This document shows, piece by piece, positions 6,070 to 6,183 of a stretch of 6,183 nt of DNA. The translations under genes and the position numbers were made by a program. Numbering within the stretch: position 1 is the first letter of the stretch; every line of letters starts with the position of its first letter. This DNA comes from Deltaproteobacteria bacterium (GTDB taxonomy: Bacteria > Desulfobacterota > Desulfobacteria > Desulfobacterales > JAUVGT01), in assembly GCA_030593645.1 (NCBI GenBank), contig JAUVGT010000295.1, forward strand, positions 1-6,183, written 5' to 3'. Below the pieces are notes generated by a model. That model searched no databases. It saw only the letters and a program-made list of their open reading frames with translations, and was not told the origin of the DNA.

Positions 6070-6078
6070 AATTAATAT
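6070..6078 (+). repeat. Right copy of the 9 bp direct repeat flanking the MITE
   Basis: AATTAATAT directly follows the element's right end at 6069, matching the left copy at 5785-5793 base for base. Confidence 0.65.
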
Positions 6079-6157
6079 ATTTTTAGAAATGGATATTGGA
6101 ACCGATTTATATTATAGGGTACTCCCTGTGGATACTCAATTCACTTACAAGTAAAAA

Positions 6158-6183
6158 CTGGGCAACCACAAGTACTTGCTCCT
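6158..6183. repeat. Possible edge of another hairpin repeat, cut by the window end
   Basis: GGGCAACCACAAG followed by CTTGCTCCT can fold as GGGCAA against TTGCTC. It resembles the common bacterial intergenic repeat containing GGGCAACCACAAGG...TTGCCCC, as I recall it. The window ends here, so the full unit cannot be seen. Nothing else is recognisable in 6079-6157. Confidence 0.25.

Noticed and set aside
6032..6154. Plus-strand 40-codon ORF starting MERLVIEKLPNPS
   Set aside because: It begins inside the right arm of the MITE, has no convincing ribosome-binding site, and matches no family I know.
6158..6183. Sigma54-like GG...GC promoter
   Set aside because: The spacing between GG and GC is about 15 bases, not the required 10.

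Overview
The window is about 6.2 kb of moderately AT-rich bacterial DNA. It most likely comes from a Desulfobacteraceae-like member of the Desulfobacterota. The grounds are the style of the imperfect palindromic repeat at the left edge, which I recall as a dispersed repeat of that group, and the kind of DUF362 protein encoded. This assignment rests on recall, not on a search.

Layout: (1) 1-251 holds a ~100 bp palindromic repeat with a 'CTTTTTACGA(A/G)ACC' tail duplicated in tandem, then a candidate promoter. (2) 252-1750, plus strand, holds an exported Amidase_3-fold protein that has lost nearly all catalytic residues, followed by an overlapping class I glutamine amidotransferase whose homology-predicted start codon is ATC instead of ATG. 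(3) 1751-1949 is a short convergent gap without a clear gene. (4) 1950-5746, minus strand, is a compact four-gene run, in transcription order: LysE/RhtB-type exporter, alpha/beta hydrolase with a strong AGGAGG site, YjjU-like patatin lipase, and a DUF362 protein joined to the lipase by an ATGA overlap. (5) 5747-6183 has no gene but contains a 276 bp element with ~100 bp inverted arms flanked by an exact 9 bp direct repeat, i.e. a MITE, just upstream of the exporter gene.

The most notable signal is in the DUF362 gene. An in-frame UAG interrupts an otherwise continuous 480-codon frame at codon 317, directly before a Cys-containing CWGGCPG motif. The downstream 163 codons are open and protein-like. 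A stable 8 bp GC-rich hairpin begins two nucleotides after the UAG. This is either a recent nonsense mutation or recoding/readthrough, with pyrrolysine one possibility. A catalytically dead amidase, a missing ATG, an amber-interrupted gene and a MITE within 6 kb suggest either a genome losing function or unusual decoding. The sequence alone cannot decide.

Functionally, the minus-strand genes look co-transcribed: a small-molecule exporter, two serine hydrolases (one acting on lipid acyl esters, one on unknown esters) and a DUF362 protein of unknown role. No shared pathway can be named with confidence.
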